Shown here piece after piece: positions 33,186-42,980 of a stretch of 64,000 nucleotides of DNA (position 1 is the first letter of the stretch; the number at the start of each line of letters is the position of its first letter). This DNA comes from Ensifer adhaerens. Its GTDB lineage: Bacteria; Pseudomonadota; Alphaproteobacteria; Rhizobiales; Rhizobiaceae. The stretch lies in contig NZ_CP083350.1 in the NCBI RefSeq assembly GCF_020035535.1, forward strand, positions 2,738,501-2,802,500, read 5' to 3'. The notes under the pieces are model-generated. The model worked only from the letters and a program-made list of their open reading frames with translations. It did no database searches and was not told where the DNA came from. A program made the translations under genes and the position numbers.

Positions 33186-34784
33186 ATGGCTTCACTCAAA
33201 CTCAACCTGCGCGCTGCCGCACTGATCGGCTCGCTGCTCATCGGAGCAAGCCCGGCACTCGCCGAAGCTGTCCTGCATCGTGGCAACGCAGGTGAGCCGC
33301 AAACGCTTGACCAGCACCACACCTCGATCAACATCGAAGCGTTCATCCTCAAGGATCTCTACGAAGGCCTGACGATCTATGACGCCTCTGCAAAGATCGT
33401 CCCGGGTGTCGCTGAGACGTGGGAGCTTTCGGACGACGGTACGGTCTATACCTTCAAGCTGCGCGCCGATGCAAAGTGGTCGGATGGTTCGCCGGTAACC
33501 GCCGAAGATTTCGTCTTCTCCTTCCGCCGCGTTGAAGATCCGAAGACCGCGGCCGGCTACGCCAACATCCTCTTCCCGATCAAGAACGCCGAAAAGGTCA
33601 ACAAGGGCGAAGTGCCGACCGACCAGCTTGGCGTGAAGGCGATCGACGAAAAGACGGTCGAAATTACGCTTGAGCGTCCGACCCCGTTCTTCCTGGAACT
33701 GCTCGCGCACCAGACCGCACTTCCGGTCAGCAAGGCAAGCGTCGAAAAGAACGGCGCAGACTTCGTCAAGCCGGGCGTCATGGTTTCGAACGGCGCGTTC
33801 ACGCTCCAGGCCCACGTTCCGAACGACAGCCTGACCGTCGTCAAGAACGCCAACTACTGGGATGCGGCCAACGTCAAGCTCGACAAGGTCATCTTCTACC
33901 CGATCGACGACCAGGCGGCTTCGGTTCGCCGCTTCGAAGCCAAGGAAATGGACCTAGTCTATAACTTCTCGGCCGACCAGATCGACCGCCTGCGCACGTC
34001 CTACAACGACCAGGTCCACGTGTCGCCGTCGCTTGCGACCTACTACTACGCATTCGACACCCGCCAGGAGCCCTATAGCGACGTTCGCGTTCGTCAGGCC
34101 CTTTCGATGGCTGTCGACCGCGACTTCCTTGCCAAGGAGATCTATGCCGGTTCGCAGCTCCCCGCCTATTCGATGGTTCCTCCGGGCATCGAAAGCTACG
34201 GCGAGCCGTCCAAGGCTGACTTCGGCACGCTGTCGCAGCTTGACCGCGAAGACAAGGCCATCGCCCTGATGAAGGAAGCTGGCTACGGCGAAGGTGGCAA
34301 GCCCCTCAATATCGAGCTGCGCTACAACACCAACCCGAACCACGAGCGCGTGGCGACGGCTGTCGCCGACATGTGGAAGAACACCTTCGGCGCCAAGGTG
34401 TCGCTGGTGAACCTCGACGTGTCCTCGCACTACGCCTACCTGCAGGAAGGCGGCAAGTTCAACGTTGCCCGCGCCGGCTGGCAGGCTGACTATGCGGACG
34501 CCGAGAACTTCCTGGCGCTCAGCGTCGGCTCAAACAAGACCTTCAACTACGGCCATTTCGAAAACGCTGAATTCGATAGCCTGATGAAGAAGTCCTACGA
34601 CGAGCAGGATCCGGCAGCTCGCTCCAAGCTGCTGCACGAAGCCGAAGCGCTGCTGATGAAGGAACAGCCGATCGCTCCGCTTCTGACCCAGGCCGACCTG
34701 TGGCTCGTTGCCAGCCGCGTCAAGGGCTGGGCGGACAATGCTCCGAACGAGCACCTGAGCAAGTTCCTGAGCATCGCCGAATAA
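33186..34784 (+). CDS. Oligopeptide-type ABC importer binding protein
   Basis: A 532-residue family 5 solute-binding protein. Residues 1-26 are a signal peptide ending in SPALA, then EAVLHRGNAGEPQTLDQHH. WELSDDGTVYTFKLRADAKW and SDVRVRQALSMAVDRDFLAKEIY are the usual family 5 signatures. The overall sequence is closer to OppA/MppA than to DppA. It delivers peptides or murein peptides in the periplasm. AAGGAGAGAAACAAA leads into the ATG. It is the first gene of a complete four-gene importer. The exact peptide is unknown. Confidence 0.92.
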   Translation: MASLKLNLRAAALIGSLLIGASPALAEAVLHRGNAGEPQTLDQHHTSINIEAFILKDLYEGLTIYDASAKIVPGVAETWELSDDGTVYTFKLRADAKWSDGSPVTAEDFVFSFRRVEDPKTAAGYANILFPIKNAEKVNKGEVPTDQLGVKAIDEKTVEITLERPTPFFLELLAHQTALPVSKASVEKNGADFVKPGVMVSNGAFTLQAHVPNDSLTVVKNANYWDAANVKLDKVIFYPIDDQAASVRRFEAKEMDLVYNFSADQIDRLRTSYNDQVHVSPSLATYYYAFDTRQEPYSDVRVRQALSMAVDRDFLAKEIYAGSQLPAYSMVPPGIESYGEPSKADFGTLSQLDREDKAIALMKEAGYGEGGKPLNIELRYNTNPNHERVATAVADMWKNTFGAKVSLVNLDVSSHYAYLQEGGKFNVARAGWQADYADAENFLALSVGSNKTFNYGHFENAEFDSLMKKSYDEQDPAARSKLLHEAEALLMKEQPIAPLLTQADLWLVASRVKGWADNAPNEHLSKFLSIAE

Positions 34785-34793
34785 CGAACTGAG

Positions 34794-34822
34794 ACGACGC
34801 GCGGCCTCTCGCCGCGCGTCGT
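34794..34822 (+). terminator. Hairpin between binding-protein and permease genes
   Basis: ACGACGCGCGGC (34794-34805) and GCCGCGCGTCGT (34811-34822) form a perfect 12-bp stem with a 5-nt loop, followed only by TTCC. It probably acts as a partial terminator or 3' stabiliser so that the binding protein is made in excess of the membrane subunits. Confidence 0.6.
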
Positions 34823-34837
34823 TTCCGGAGCACGTCC

Positions 34838-35761
34838 ATGATTTCCTTCATCCTTCGCCGATTGGCGAGTGCGGTGCCGACGTTGTTTATCGTCGTCACC
34901 ATATCCTTTTTTCTGATGCGGTTCGCCCCCGGGGGCCCCTTCAACCTCGAGCGTCCCCTTCCGCCACAAACGATGGCGAACCTGATGAAGACGTATCAGC
35001 TCGACCAGCCCCTTTGGCGCCAATACACGCACTATCTCAGCAATGCGGTGACCGGCGACTTCGGCCCGAGCTATGTCTATAAGGACAACAACGTCGCCGA
35101 GTTGATCGGCAAGGGTCTGCCCTATTCGATGGAGCTCGGCTTCTACGCGCTGCTGCTTGCACTTATCGGCGGCGTGACCGCCGGTACGATCGCCGCGCTC
35201 AGGCAGAACAGCATTCTCGATTTCGCGATCATGTCGGTCTCGACCATGGGCGTCACCGTGCCCAACTTCGTCGTCGGCCCGGTGTTGACGCTGGTCTTTG
35301 CGATCGTGCTCGCATGGCTGCCGGCAGGCGGCTGGGGCGACGGATCGCTGCGCTTCCTGATCCTGCCGATGATCGCGCTGGCGCTGCCGCAGCTTGCGGT
35401 GTTTGCGCGCCTGACGCGCGGCTCGATGATCGAGGCTTTGCATACCGACCATATCCGAACGGCCAAGGCCTACGGTCTGCCGTCACGCACGGTTGTCGTC
35501 ACCCACGCCATGCGTGGCGCGATGCTGCCGGTCGTCTCCTATCTCGCGCCTTGCGCTGCGGCCCTTCTGACCGGCTCGGCCGTCGTCGAGACGATCTTCA
35601 CCATTCCTGGCGTCGGTCGTTACTTCGTCCTCGGCGCGATCAACCGCGATTACACGCTGGTGATGGGCACGGTTATCCTCGTCGCCATCTTCGTCATCGT
35701 TTTCAATCTCCTGGTCGACATTCTCTACGGCCTGCTCGATCCGAGGGTTCGCCATGACTGA
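34838..35761 (+). CDS. Oligopeptide-type ABC importer permease 1 (OppB-like)
   Basis: A 307-residue inner-membrane permease. MISFILRRLASAVPTLFIVVTISFFLMRFAPGGPF is the classic OppB/DppB N-terminus, and the ARLTRGSMIEALHTDHIRTAKAYGLPSRTV segment is the EAA loop that docks the ATPase. GGAG lies seven bases before the ATG. The gene overlaps the next permease by eight bases. It forms one half of the translocation channel. Confidence 0.94.
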   Translation: MISFILRRLASAVPTLFIVVTISFFLMRFAPGGPFNLERPLPPQTMANLMKTYQLDQPLWRQYTHYLSNAVTGDFGPSYVYKDNNVAELIGKGLPYSMELGFYALLLALIGGVTAGTIAALRQNSILDFAIMSVSTMGVTVPNFVVGPVLTLVFAIVLAWLPAGGWGDGSLRFLILPMIALALPQLAVFARLTRGSMIEALHTDHIRTAKAYGLPSRTVVVTHAMRGAMLPVVSYLAPCAAALLTGSAVVETIFTIPGVGRYFVLGAINRDYTLVMGTVILVAIFVIVFNLLVDILYGLLDPRVRHD

Positions 35762-36884
35762 TATCGCCCAGACCCCGGTGCTGACACCGGAAACGAAGGG
35801 GCGAAGCCTCTTCCAACTCGCCGCCATGCGCTTCCGGCGCAACCGCGCCGCAATGGCCGGCTGCTTCATGCTGGCGCTGATCGCGCTGTTCTCGTTCCTC
35901 GGACCGCTCTTCGTTCCGCACACCTATGACCAGGTGTTTCCGTCCTACGTCTCGATCAGCCCGAGCCTCGATCCGCGGCCCGATACGTCCACGCTTCAGG
36001 ACGTTATGGAAGGCGTTGCCACGCGAGCGCGCGTCACGCTGAAGGAGTTCGCCGTCGAGGGCGAGACCTTTACCGCGACGATCACCTCCGAACAGCCGAT
36101 CGACGCACGCGCCACGCGCTATTTCGATCGCGCCAACGAGTTTCGTGACACCCAGGTAGTGGCAACGGAAGACGACGGGAAGACGCTGAAGGTCACCGGT
36201 CAGGTCGACCGGGAGTATTTCCCCTTCGGCACCGACTCCAACGGCCGCGACCTCTTGGTCCGCGTCATGCTCGGCGGCCAGATCTCGATCGCCGTCGGCC
36301 TGCTCGCCAGTCTCGTGTCGCTCGGCATCGGCGTCGTTTATGGCGCGACTTCGGGCTATATCGGCGGCCGCGTCGACAACGTCATGATGCGTCTGGTGGA
36401 GATCCTCTACTCTCTGCCCTTCGTCTTCCTCGTCGTCGTGCTCGTCGTGTTCTTCGGCCGCTCGTTCATCCTGATCTTCCTGGTGATCGGTGCGGTGGAA
36501 TGGCTCGACATGGCCCGTATCGTGCGTGGCCAGACACTTGCGCTCAAACGCCGCGAATTCGTCGGCGCCGCGCAGGCACTCGGTCTTACCGACTGGCAGA
36601 TCATCCGCCGGCACATCATCCCCAACACGATCGGTCCGGTCATCGTTTTCGTGACCGTCGTCGTGCCCAAGGTGATCCTGCTCGAGAGCTTCCTCTCCTT
36701 CCTCGGCCTTGGCGTTCAGGCGCCGCTGACGAGCTGGGGCGCGCTGATCTCGGAAGGCGCAAACAACATCCAGTCGGCGCCGTGGCTTTTGATCTTCCCG
36801 GCCATCTTTTTCGTCCTGACGCTGTTTTCGCTGAACTTCGTCGGCGACGGCCTGCGCGACGCGCTCGACCCGAAGGATCGCTGA
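35754..36884 (+). CDS. Oligopeptide-type ABC importer permease 2 (OppC-like)
   Basis: A 376-residue permease, about 70 residues longer than E. coli OppC. The first helix (AGCFMLALIALFSFLGPLFV) is followed by a long presumed periplasmic insertion of roughly 100 residues (about 60-160, including FTATITSEQPIDARATRYFD) before the channel domain begins at GTDSNGRDLLVRVMLGGQIS. The EAA loop is RGQTLALKRREFVGAAQALG. The insertion may contact the binding protein. It overlaps the upstream permease by eight bases and ends one base before the ATPase start. Confidence 0.93.
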   Translation: MTDIAQTPVLTPETKGRSLFQLAAMRFRRNRAAMAGCFMLALIALFSFLGPLFVPHTYDQVFPSYVSISPSLDPRPDTSTLQDVMEGVATRARVTLKEFAVEGETFTATITSEQPIDARATRYFDRANEFRDTQVVATEDDGKTLKVTGQVDREYFPFGTDSNGRDLLVRVMLGGQISIAVGLLASLVSLGIGVVYGATSGYIGGRVDNVMMRLVEILYSLPFVFLVVVLVVFFGRSFILIFLVIGAVEWLDMARIVRGQTLALKRREFVGAAQALGLTDWQIIRRHIIPNTIGPVIVFVTVVVPKVILLESFLSFLGLGVQAPLTSWGALISEGANNIQSAPWLLIFPAIFFVLTLFSLNFVGDGLRDALDPKDR

Positions 36885-36885
36885 C

Positions 36886-38487
36886 ATGGCAGATACCAAC
36901 GAAACCATCCTGGCCGTTCGCGGACTCAAGGTGAACTTCTCGACGCCTGACGGCACCGTAGAAGCGGTCAAGGGCATCGATCTCGACGTACGCTCAGGCG
37001 AAACGCTCGCAGTCGTCGGCGAATCCGGCTCCGGCAAGAGCCAGACGATGATGGGTATCATGGGCCTGCTCGCCAAGAACGGTGAGGTCACGGGCTCGGC
37101 AACCTACCGTGGGCAGGAGCTTGTTGGCCTGCCGCCGAAGGCCTTGAATCAGGTCCGCGGCGCGAAGGTCACCATGATCTTCCAGGAGCCGATGACCTCG
37201 CTCGATCCGCTCTATCCGATCGGACGCCAGATCGCCGAGCCGATCGTTCACCACCGCGGTGGCTCGTTCAAGCAGGCGCGGGCACGCGTGCTCGAACTGC
37301 TCGAACTTGTCGGCATCCCCGAGCCGGGACGTCGCATCGACAGCTACCCGCACGAGCTTTCGGGTGGCCAGCGCCAGCGCGTGATGATCGCCATGGCACT
37401 CGCCAACGAGCCTGATCTGCTAATCGCTGACGAACCGACGACGGCACTCGACGTGACGATCCAGGCGCAGATCCTCGATCTCCTGAAGTCGCTGCAGCAG
37501 CGCTTCGGCATGGCGATCGTGCTGATCACCCACGACCTCGGCATCGTCAAGCATTTCGCGGACCGCGTGGCCGTGATGCGCCGTGGCGAAGTGGTGGAAA
37601 AGGGCACAACGGCAGATATCTTCGAGCGGCCGCAGGCCGATTACACGAAGATGCTGCTTGCCGCCGAGCCCAGTGGTCGCAAGGCTTCGCCGCCCGACGG
37701 CGCGCCGATCATTCTCGAAGGTCGCGATGTCTGCGTCGATTACCAGATCGGCGGCGGACTGTTCAAAGGCGGCAAGTCGGTCTTCCGCGCCGTGGACAGC
37801 GTCAATCTGCGCCTGAAAGAGGGGCAGACGATCGGGGTCGTCGGAGAGTCCGGCTCCGGAAAATCGACGCTCGGCCGTGCGCTGCTGAGACTGCTGCCGA
37901 GCAGCGGTCACTATCGCTTCGGGACGACGGACATCTCCGGTTTCGACCGCGGCCAAATGCGGCCGTTGCGCCGCACCTTGCAACTCGTTTTCCAGGATCC
38001 CTACGGCTCGCTTTCGCCGCGCCGAACCGTCGGTGAAATCATCACCGAAGGTCTGCACGTGCATGAGCCCGAGCTCAGCCGCGCTGACCGCGACCGCCGG
38101 GCGTCCGAGGCACTCAAGGAAGTGGGGCTCGATCCGGCGTCGCGCAATCGCTACCCGCACGAGTTTTCGGGCGGCCAGCGGCAGCGTATCGCGATTGCCC
38201 GCGCGATGATCCTGAAGCCGAAGGTCGTCATTCTCGACGAACCGACCTCGGCGCTCGACCGCTCGGTGCAGGGGCAGGTGATCGAACTCCTGCGCGATCT
38301 GCAGCGCTCACATGGGCTCTCCTACATCTTCATCAGCCACGATCTTTCGGTGGTGAAGGCGATGTCGGACTATGTGATCGTCATGAAGAACGGCAAGATC
38401 GTCGAGGAAGGCGAAACTGACGCGATCTTCGAGGCGCCGAAACAGCCCTATACCAAGACGCTGATCGGCGCTGCCTTCAACATCTGA
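36886..38487 (+). CDS. Fused double ATPase of the peptide importer (OppD-OppF-like)
   Basis: A 533-residue protein with two complete ABC ATPase domains in tandem. Domain 1 has Walker A GESGSGKS (residues 45-52), signature [15 protein letters not shown] and Walker [13 protein letters not shown]. Domain 2 has [29 protein letters not shown] and [12 protein letters not shown]. Both halves therefore look competent for ATP hydrolysis. It replaces the separate OppD and OppF of enteric bacteria and energises the upstream permease pair. AAGGATCGCTGAC precedes the ATG. The operon ends with a clear terminator shared with the convergent dctD-like gene. Confidence 0.95.
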   Translation: MADTNETILAVRGLKVNFSTPDGTVEAVKGIDLDVRSGETLAVVGESGSGKSQTMMGIMGLLAKNGEVTGSATYRGQELVGLPPKALNQVRGAKVTMIFQEPMTSLDPLYPIGRQIAEPIVHHRGGSFKQARARVLELLELVGIPEPGRRIDSYPHELSGGQRQRVMIAMALANEPDLLIADEPTTALDVTIQAQILDLLKSLQQRFGMAIVLITHDLGIVKHFADRVAVMRRGEVVEKGTTADIFERPQADYTKMLLAAEPSGRKASPPDGAPIILEGRDVCVDYQIGGGLFKGGKSVFRAVDSVNLRLKEGQTIGVVGESGSGKSTLGRALLRLLPSSGHYRFGTTDISGFDRGQMRPLRRTLQLVFQDPYGSLSPRRTVGEIITEGLHVHEPELSRADRDRRASEALKEVGLDPASRNRYPHEFSGGQRQRIAIARAMILKPKVVILDEPTSALDRSVQGQVIELLRDLQRSHGLSYIFISHDLSVVKAMSDYVIVMKNGKIVEEGETDAIFEAPKQPYTKTLIGAAFNI

Positions 38488-38507
38488 GACTTTGGACACA
38501 TCGTTGA

Positions 38508-38533
38508 CAGGGACGCGAGCGATCGCGTCCCTG
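38508..38533. terminator. Shared terminator, peptide importer / dctD-like gene
   Basis: CAGGGACGCGA (38508-38518) and TCGCGTCCCTG (38523-38533) form a perfect 11-bp stem with a GCGA tetraloop between convergent genes. AATTCATTT follows in the forward direction. Confidence 0.75.
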
Positions 38534-38572
38534 AATTCATTTCTGCGCTTGGGGTTCGGATGCCGGCTGCGA

Positions 38573-39931
38573 TCAGAGATCGCCGTCTGCGGGAAAGTCC
38601 GCGGCGACGAGCTTCTTGTCGAGCCCGAATTTCTGCATCTTTTCGTAGAGCGTCTTGCGCGAGATGCCGAGCGACTCATAAACCGGTTTCAGGGCGCCGC
38701 CGTGGGCCGCGATGGCGCTGGCGATCAAGCCTTTTTCATAGGCTGCCACCTTGTCGGCAAGCCGGCCGTTATCTTCCTTGGCTGCATCGTGCGGCGAGGC
38801 ATCAAGCCCAAGCACCAGCCGTTCGGCGGCATTGCGCAGTTCGCGTACGTTGCCCGGCCAGTCGCGCTCTGCCATTTCCGCCAGCATGGCTTGTGAGACC
38901 TCGACTTCGTCCCGGCCGTAGCGCGCGGCGGATTCCCTGACCAATTGCAGAAAGAGCAGCGGGATATCCGTGCGGCGTTGTGCAAGCGAGGGAACACGAA
39001 GCGTCGCGACGTTGAGCCGATAGAGCAGATCGGCGCGGAAGCGCCCTGCGACAACCTCCTTTTCGAGGTCGACTTTGCTGGTCGCGATGAAGCGCACGTC
39101 GAGCGGCACGACTTCGTTCGATCCGAGCCGGGTGATGACGCGTTCCTGGAGGACGCGCAGGAATTTAGCCTGAAGGTCGAATGGCATCGAGCCGATCTCG
39201 TCGAGCAGGATGGTACCACCGCGACCATGCTCGAACTTGCCATAGCGCGGGCGGATGGCACCGGGAAAGGCGCCGGGCTCATGGCCGAAAAGCTCGCTCT
39301 CGATCAGGTTTTCCGGCAGTGCCGCACAGTTGATCGCAATGAAGGGGCTATTGGCCCGTGCGCTCAGATCGTGCAGCGTGCGGGCCAGCACCTCCTTGCC
39401 GACACCGGTGTCGCCGATGATCAGCGTGTCGGCGTCGGCGGCGCCGATCGCGCGAATGCGATAGCGCAGATCGACCATCACTTGGCTGCGACCGGGGAGC
39501 CGCTGCTCGATATCGTCGCGTTTGCCGGCCACGGCCTTCAAACGGCGGTTTTCCAGGACGAGCGCGCGCCAGTCGAGGGCCCGGCGGATCGTGCCGGCGA
39601 GCATCTGTGTCGCAAAGGGCTTCTCGACGAAATCATAGGCGCCTTCGCGCATCGCGCGCACGGCAAGCTGCACATCGCCATGGCCGGTGACGAGGATGAC
39701 AGGCACTTCGGCATCGATCTCGCGGATCCGCTGCAGAAGCGTCATGCCGTCCATGCCGGGCATGCGGATGTCGCTGATGACTACGCCGGAAAAACTGAAG
39801 CTGATGAATTCCAGTGCGTGTTCGGCTGCCGCAAATGTCTCGACTCGAAAGCCCGCAAGTTCCAGCGCTTGCGCACTCGAATGGCGTACATCCTCTTCGT
39901 CATCGACGAGCAGGATCCGGCTCTCGATCAT
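38573..39931 (-). CDS. dctD: Sigma-54-dependent response regulator, DctD-like
   Basis: A 452-residue NtrC-family activator. The receiver domain has phospho-acceptor D54 and the acidic pair near 10-12. The AAA+ domain has Walker A GDTGVGKE (173-180) and Walker B GGTILLDEIGSM. The C-terminus is a Fis-type helix-turn-helix (GGALKPVYESLGISRKTLYEK). The sigma-54-contacting loop reads GAFPGA (220-225) instead of the usual GAFTGA. DctD activates C4-dicarboxylate transport genes in rhizobia, but no dctA lies here, so this may be a paralogue with another target. Its ATG overlaps the sensor gene's stop by four bases. Confidence 0.9.
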   Translation of the reverse strand: MIESRILLVDDEEDVRHSSAQALELAGFRVETFAAAEHALEFISFSFSGVVISDIRMPGMDGMTLLQRIREIDAEVPVILVTGHGDVQLAVRAMREGAYDFVEKPFATQMLAGTIRRALDWRALVLENRRLKAVAGKRDDIEQRLPGRSQVMVDLRYRIRAIGAADADTLIIGDTGVGKEVLARTLHDLSARANSPFIAINCAALPENLIESELFGHEPGAFPGAIRPRYGKFEHGRGGTILLDEIGSMPFDLQAKFLRVLQERVITRLGSNEVVPLDVRFIATSKVDLEKEVVAGRFRADLLYRLNVATLRVPSLAQRRTDIPLLFLQLVRESAARYGRDEVEVSQAMLAEMAERDWPGNVRELRNAAERLVLGLDASPHDAAKEDNGRLADKVAAYEKGLIASAIAAHGGALKPVYESLGISRKTLYEKMQKFGLDKKLVAADFPADGDL

Positions 39932-41754
39932 TCGGCAGCCTCCCGGGCATTGCTATCTTCGGCGGCAAGTTCGATGCGGAACTCGGCGCCACCCTCCGCA
40001 AGATTGGTGGCAACAAGGCTGCCGCCGAAATCCTTGATAATGTTATAGGAAATCGAAAGGCCGAGGCCCAGCCCCTTGCCGACGCCCTTGGTCGAAAAGA
40101 ACGGATCGAAAATGCGTTCGGCAATCGCCGGCGGGACGCCTGGTCCCCGGTCGCTGACGGTCAGCAACACCTTGCCGCCATCCTGTCTAGCTCGTAGGCG
40201 AATGGTCCGGTCTTCAAGTCCCTCGACGGCATCTGCGGCGTTCGAGATGACGTTGACGAGCACCTGCTGCAGGCGCACCGATCCGGCGCGAACGACGAGC
40301 GGCTGATCGCCGAGATCAATGTCGATGGTTGCTGACGCAGCCTTCAGCCGAACCGATACGATCTCCATCGTATCGCGCACCACCTCTTCGACTGGAACCG
40401 GCCCGAGCTTCTCGTTCGGTTTGCGGGCGAAGTTGCGCAGGTGCTTGCTGATCGCTGCCATGCGATCGACGAGGCCGGAGATCCGGCGGATGTTGTCACT
40501 TGCCTCGTCGGATCGACCGCGCTCGATCAGCAATGCGGCGCTGTCGGCATAGGTCTTTGCGGCGGCAAGCGGCTGGTTGAATTCGTGCGAGAGGGCGGCG
40601 GACATCTGCCCGAGACCGGCCAACTTGCCGGCCTGAATGAGATCGGCCTGTGTCCGGCGCAACTGCTGTTCTGTCAGGCGGCGCTCGGCGATCTCCTCTT
40701 CGATCTGGGCGTTGACGCGCGCGAGGTCGGCGGTGCGTTCGTCGACACGGCGTTCGAGTTCGGTCTGCGCTTCCGCCTGCATCGAGATGCGTTCGTTGAG
40801 CCGTGCGCGGCGTTGCAGGATGATGGCCACGCCAAGGCCGGCGAGACAGATCAACAGCAAAGCTGCGGCGACTGTGGTCAGCGCCTGCGTATGGGCGGAA
40901 GCCGTATCCACCAGCACGTTCACGGTCCAGTCGGCGTCCGGCATATATTGCGACAGCACGAGATATTCGCGGCTGGAGCCGCCGGAGGAAACGGTCATGA
41001 AGCGATGGCCTGAGGAGGTCCTGTCTGCCATGGGCAGCGGCTGTAGCGTGGCGTCGGCATAGCGCCTCGAGGCTTCGGTGCGCGCGAGCCGGTCTGGGGT
41101 CAAAGGCAGGATTGAGGAATAGAGCCAGTCCGGGTCGCCGGACATGAAGATGATGCCCTCGGGGTCGGAAACGAAGATTCTGTATTCACCGCCCTGCCAG
41201 GAGGCTTCGATGCTTTCGACATCGACCTTGAAGACGATGACGCCGCGGATCTCGTCACCGATCTGGATCGGCGAGCCAAAATAGTAGCCGCGCTTCAGCG
41301 ACGTGGTGCCGAGCGCATAGAAGCGCGACTGCTGCCCGCGAAGCGCCTCCTGGAAATAGGGGCGATAGCTGAAGTTCTGGCCGACGAAACTCGTCGGCCC
41401 GTCATAGTTGCTGGCAGCGATCGTATCGCCGTCAGGCGTGATGACATAGATATCCGAGGAGTGAAGCAGCGCGTTGATGTCTTTCAGATAGGTGTTCACC
41501 GCCTCCCTCAGGCGCCGGTCGCGCGGGCGGGTGACCAGTTCCTGGACGTCTTCGTGATCCGCAATCAGCGCCGGCAGCGCCTGATAGCGGTTTAGGTGGC
41601 CATCGAGCGCGGTGACGGCGAGCCGGAGAGCAGTGGTGGCTTGAGCAGTCGCTTCGCGCAGATAGCTGTCGGTCGTGACTGCATAGCCTTTCCAGGCCAG
41701 TATGGTCGCAAGCAGCGGCAACAGCAGAAATCCAAGGGCCAAGCGATGTTTCAC
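39928..41754 (-). CDS. dctB: Sensor histidine kinase, DctB-like
   Basis: A 608-residue membrane kinase. One helix ([17 protein letters not shown]) precedes a large periplasmic double-PAS sensor region containing [20 protein letters not shown], typical of DctB. A second helix ([21 protein letters not shown]) leads to a coiled coil. The H-box is [20 protein letters not shown], followed by the N-box [12 protein letters not shown] and [18 protein letters not shown]. It phosphorylates the co-transcribed response regulator. I chose a GTG at 41754 with AGGAGG 13 bases ahead; the frame also stays open to a TTG at 41832. The ligand is presumed to be a C4-dicarboxylate or similar acid. Confidence 0.88.
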   Translation of the reverse strand: MKHRLALGFLLLPLLATILAWKGYAVTTDSYLREATAQATTALRLAVTALDGHLNRYQALPALIADHEDVQELVTRPRDRRLREAVNTYLKDINALLHSSDIYVITPDGDTIAASNYDGPTSFVGQNFSYRPYFQEALRGQQSRFYALGTTSLKRGYYFGSPIQIGDEIRGVIVFKVDVESIEASWQGGEYRIFVSDPEGIIFMSGDPDWLYSSILPLTPDRLARTEASRRYADATLQPLPMADRTSSGHRFMTVSSGGSSREYLVLSQYMPDADWTVNVLVDTASAHTQALTTVAAALLLICLAGLGVAIILQRRARLNERISMQAEAQTELERRVDERTADLARVNAQIEEEIAERRLTEQQLRRTQADLIQAGKLAGLGQMSAALSHEFNQPLAAAKTYADSAALLIERGRSDEASDNIRRISGLVDRMAAISKHLRNFARKPNEKLGPVPVEEVVRDTMEIVSVRLKAASATIDIDLGDQPLVVRAGSVRLQQVLVNVISNAADAVEGLEDRTIRLRARQDGGKVLLTVSDRGPGVPPAIAERIFDPFFSTKGVGKGLGLGLSISYNIIKDFGGSLVATNLAEGGAEFRIELAAEDSNAREAAE

Positions 41755-41858
41755 AGATGTCCGCGCGCCTCCTCGCGTGCTTACGACGACATGCCGCAAG
41801 GCGATCTTATGCACCGGCGCAACGGGCCACAAGCGCAGGGCTACCGGTCTCTCGATTG

Positions 41859-41895
41859 TTGACGAGTCAATTGCGCTGTCAATGTAATGTTGACA
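41859..41895. promoter_or_regulatory. Paired TTGAC dyads before the dioxygenase gene
   Basis: TTGAC-GA-GTCAA (41859-41870) is followed by TGTCAA-TGTAATG-TTGACA (41877-41895), giving four TTGAC-type half-sites in 37 bases, 98 bases before the dioxygenase start. Tandem dyads like this suit a MarR- or TetR-type repressor. No such regulator gene is adjacent. Confidence 0.45.
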
Positions 41896-41993
41896 ATGCG
41901 TTTGGCCTTGGTCGGCTTTCGCTGCGGCCCGGAAGAGCGCATCTATCTCCCAACGAAGCGCCCCGGTGGCGCCGGAGCGAAAGGATCACGGCA

Positions 41994-42923
41994 ATGCTCA
42001 ATCAGATCAAGGGTCTGCATCACGTCACTTCGATGGCCGACGATGCGCGCGAAAACAACCTGTTCTTCACCAAGTCGCTCGGCCTGCGCCGGGTCAAGAA
42101 GACGGTCAACTTCGACTCGCCGGACGTCTACCACCTCTATTACGGCGACGAAGCCGGCACGCCCGGTACCGTCATGACCTACTTCCCGTTCCCGAACATG
42201 CCGCGTGGTCGCGCCGGTACCGGCGAAGTCGGGACCACCGTGTTCTCCGTGCCCGAAGGTTCACTCGGCTTTTGGCGCGATCGCCTGACGGCTTCGGGTG
42301 TCTCCGGCCTCAAGGACGAAGAAACCTTCGGCGAGAAGCGCCTGAACTTTGCCGGCCCTGATGGTGACGGCTTTGCGCTCGTCGAGGTCAAGGATGATCA
42401 GCGCGCACCCTGGACGGAAGGCGGCATTTCGGCGGATCATGCGATCCGCGGGTTTCATTCCGCCGCACTTCGTCTTCGCGATGAAGGCGCTACGGCCGAA
42501 CTCTTGAAGTTCATGGGCTACGAGGAGCTTGACCGCAAGGATGGTGTCACGCGTCTGATCGTGCCTGGCGGCAACGATGCGCGCGTCATCGACCTGGAGA
42601 CGATGCCGAATATCGGCCGCGCTTCGCAGGGCGCCGGTTCGGTGCACCATATCGCCTTCGCCGTCGAAAACCGCGAAAAGCAGTTGGAGGTGCGCAAGGC
42701 GCTGATGGATACCGGCTACCAGGTTACCCCGGTTATCGACCGCGATTACTTCTGGGCGATCTACTTCCGCACACCGGGTGGCGTGCTGTTCGAGATCGCC
42801 ACCAACGAGCCGGGCTTCGACCGGGACGAGGATCTCGCGCACCTCGGCGAGGCGCTGAAGCTGCCGCAGCAGCACAAGCACCTGCGTCCGATCCTGGAGA
42901 GCCACCTGCAGAAGATCGACTAA
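41994..42923 (+). CDS. Ring-cleaving dioxygenase of the glyoxalase fold (MhqO-like)
   Basis: A 309-residue vicinal-oxygen-chelate protein with two glyoxalase-type modules. Likely iron ligands are the His of KGLHHVTS (residues 7-13), the His of GSVHHIAFAV and the glutamate of VLFEIATNEPGF. The family includes Bacillus MhqO and LinE-like hydroquinone dioxygenases, which open quinol rings with O2. AAAGGA precedes the ATG. The next gene encodes an alpha/beta hydrolase of the MhqD type, so the pair probably detoxifies quinones or hydroquinones. The true substrate is inferred from family only. Confidence 0.87.
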   Translation: MLNQIKGLHHVTSMADDARENNLFFTKSLGLRRVKKTVNFDSPDVYHLYYGDEAGTPGTVMTYFPFPNMPRGRAGTGEVGTTVFSVPEGSLGFWRDRLTASGVSGLKDEETFGEKRLNFAGPDGDGFALVEVKDDQRAPWTEGGISADHAIRGFHSAALRLRDEGATAELLKFMGYEELDRKDGVTRLIVPGGNDARVIDLETMPNIGRASQGAGSVHHIAFAVENREKQLEVRKALMDTGYQVTPVIDRDYFWAIYFRTPGGVLFEIATNEPGFDRDEDLAHLGEALKLPQQHKHLRPILESHLQKID

Positions 42924-42937
42924 TCGTCGATACAGAT

Positions 42938-42958
42938 GGCTCGCCGTACCGGCGAGCC
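42938..42958 (+). terminator. Terminator after the dioxygenase gene
   Basis: GGCTCGCC (42938-42945) and GGCGAGCC (42951-42958) form a perfect 8-bp stem with a 5-nt loop, followed by TTTGG. It separates the dioxygenase from the hydrolase, which may have its own promoter. Confidence 0.65.
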
Positions 42959-42980
42959 TTTGGCACCCTATGAAGATCGC

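Noticed and set aside
32588..33352. About 250-codon minus-strand frame across the aldolase/peptide-importer gap
   Set aside because: It runs into the importer's coding start on the opposite strand, is rich in Cys, Ser and Arg, and has no start signal or family resemblance.
38573..41754. Sigma-54 promoter for a DctD target in the adjacent gaps
   Set aside because: Some TGGCAC-like strings were seen (for example near 42960), but none had the TTGC element at the right spacing.
42938..42958. Dioxygenase and hydrolase as a simple two-gene operon
   Set aside because: A terminator-like hairpin and a separate palindrome lie between them, so I keep them as possibly independent units.
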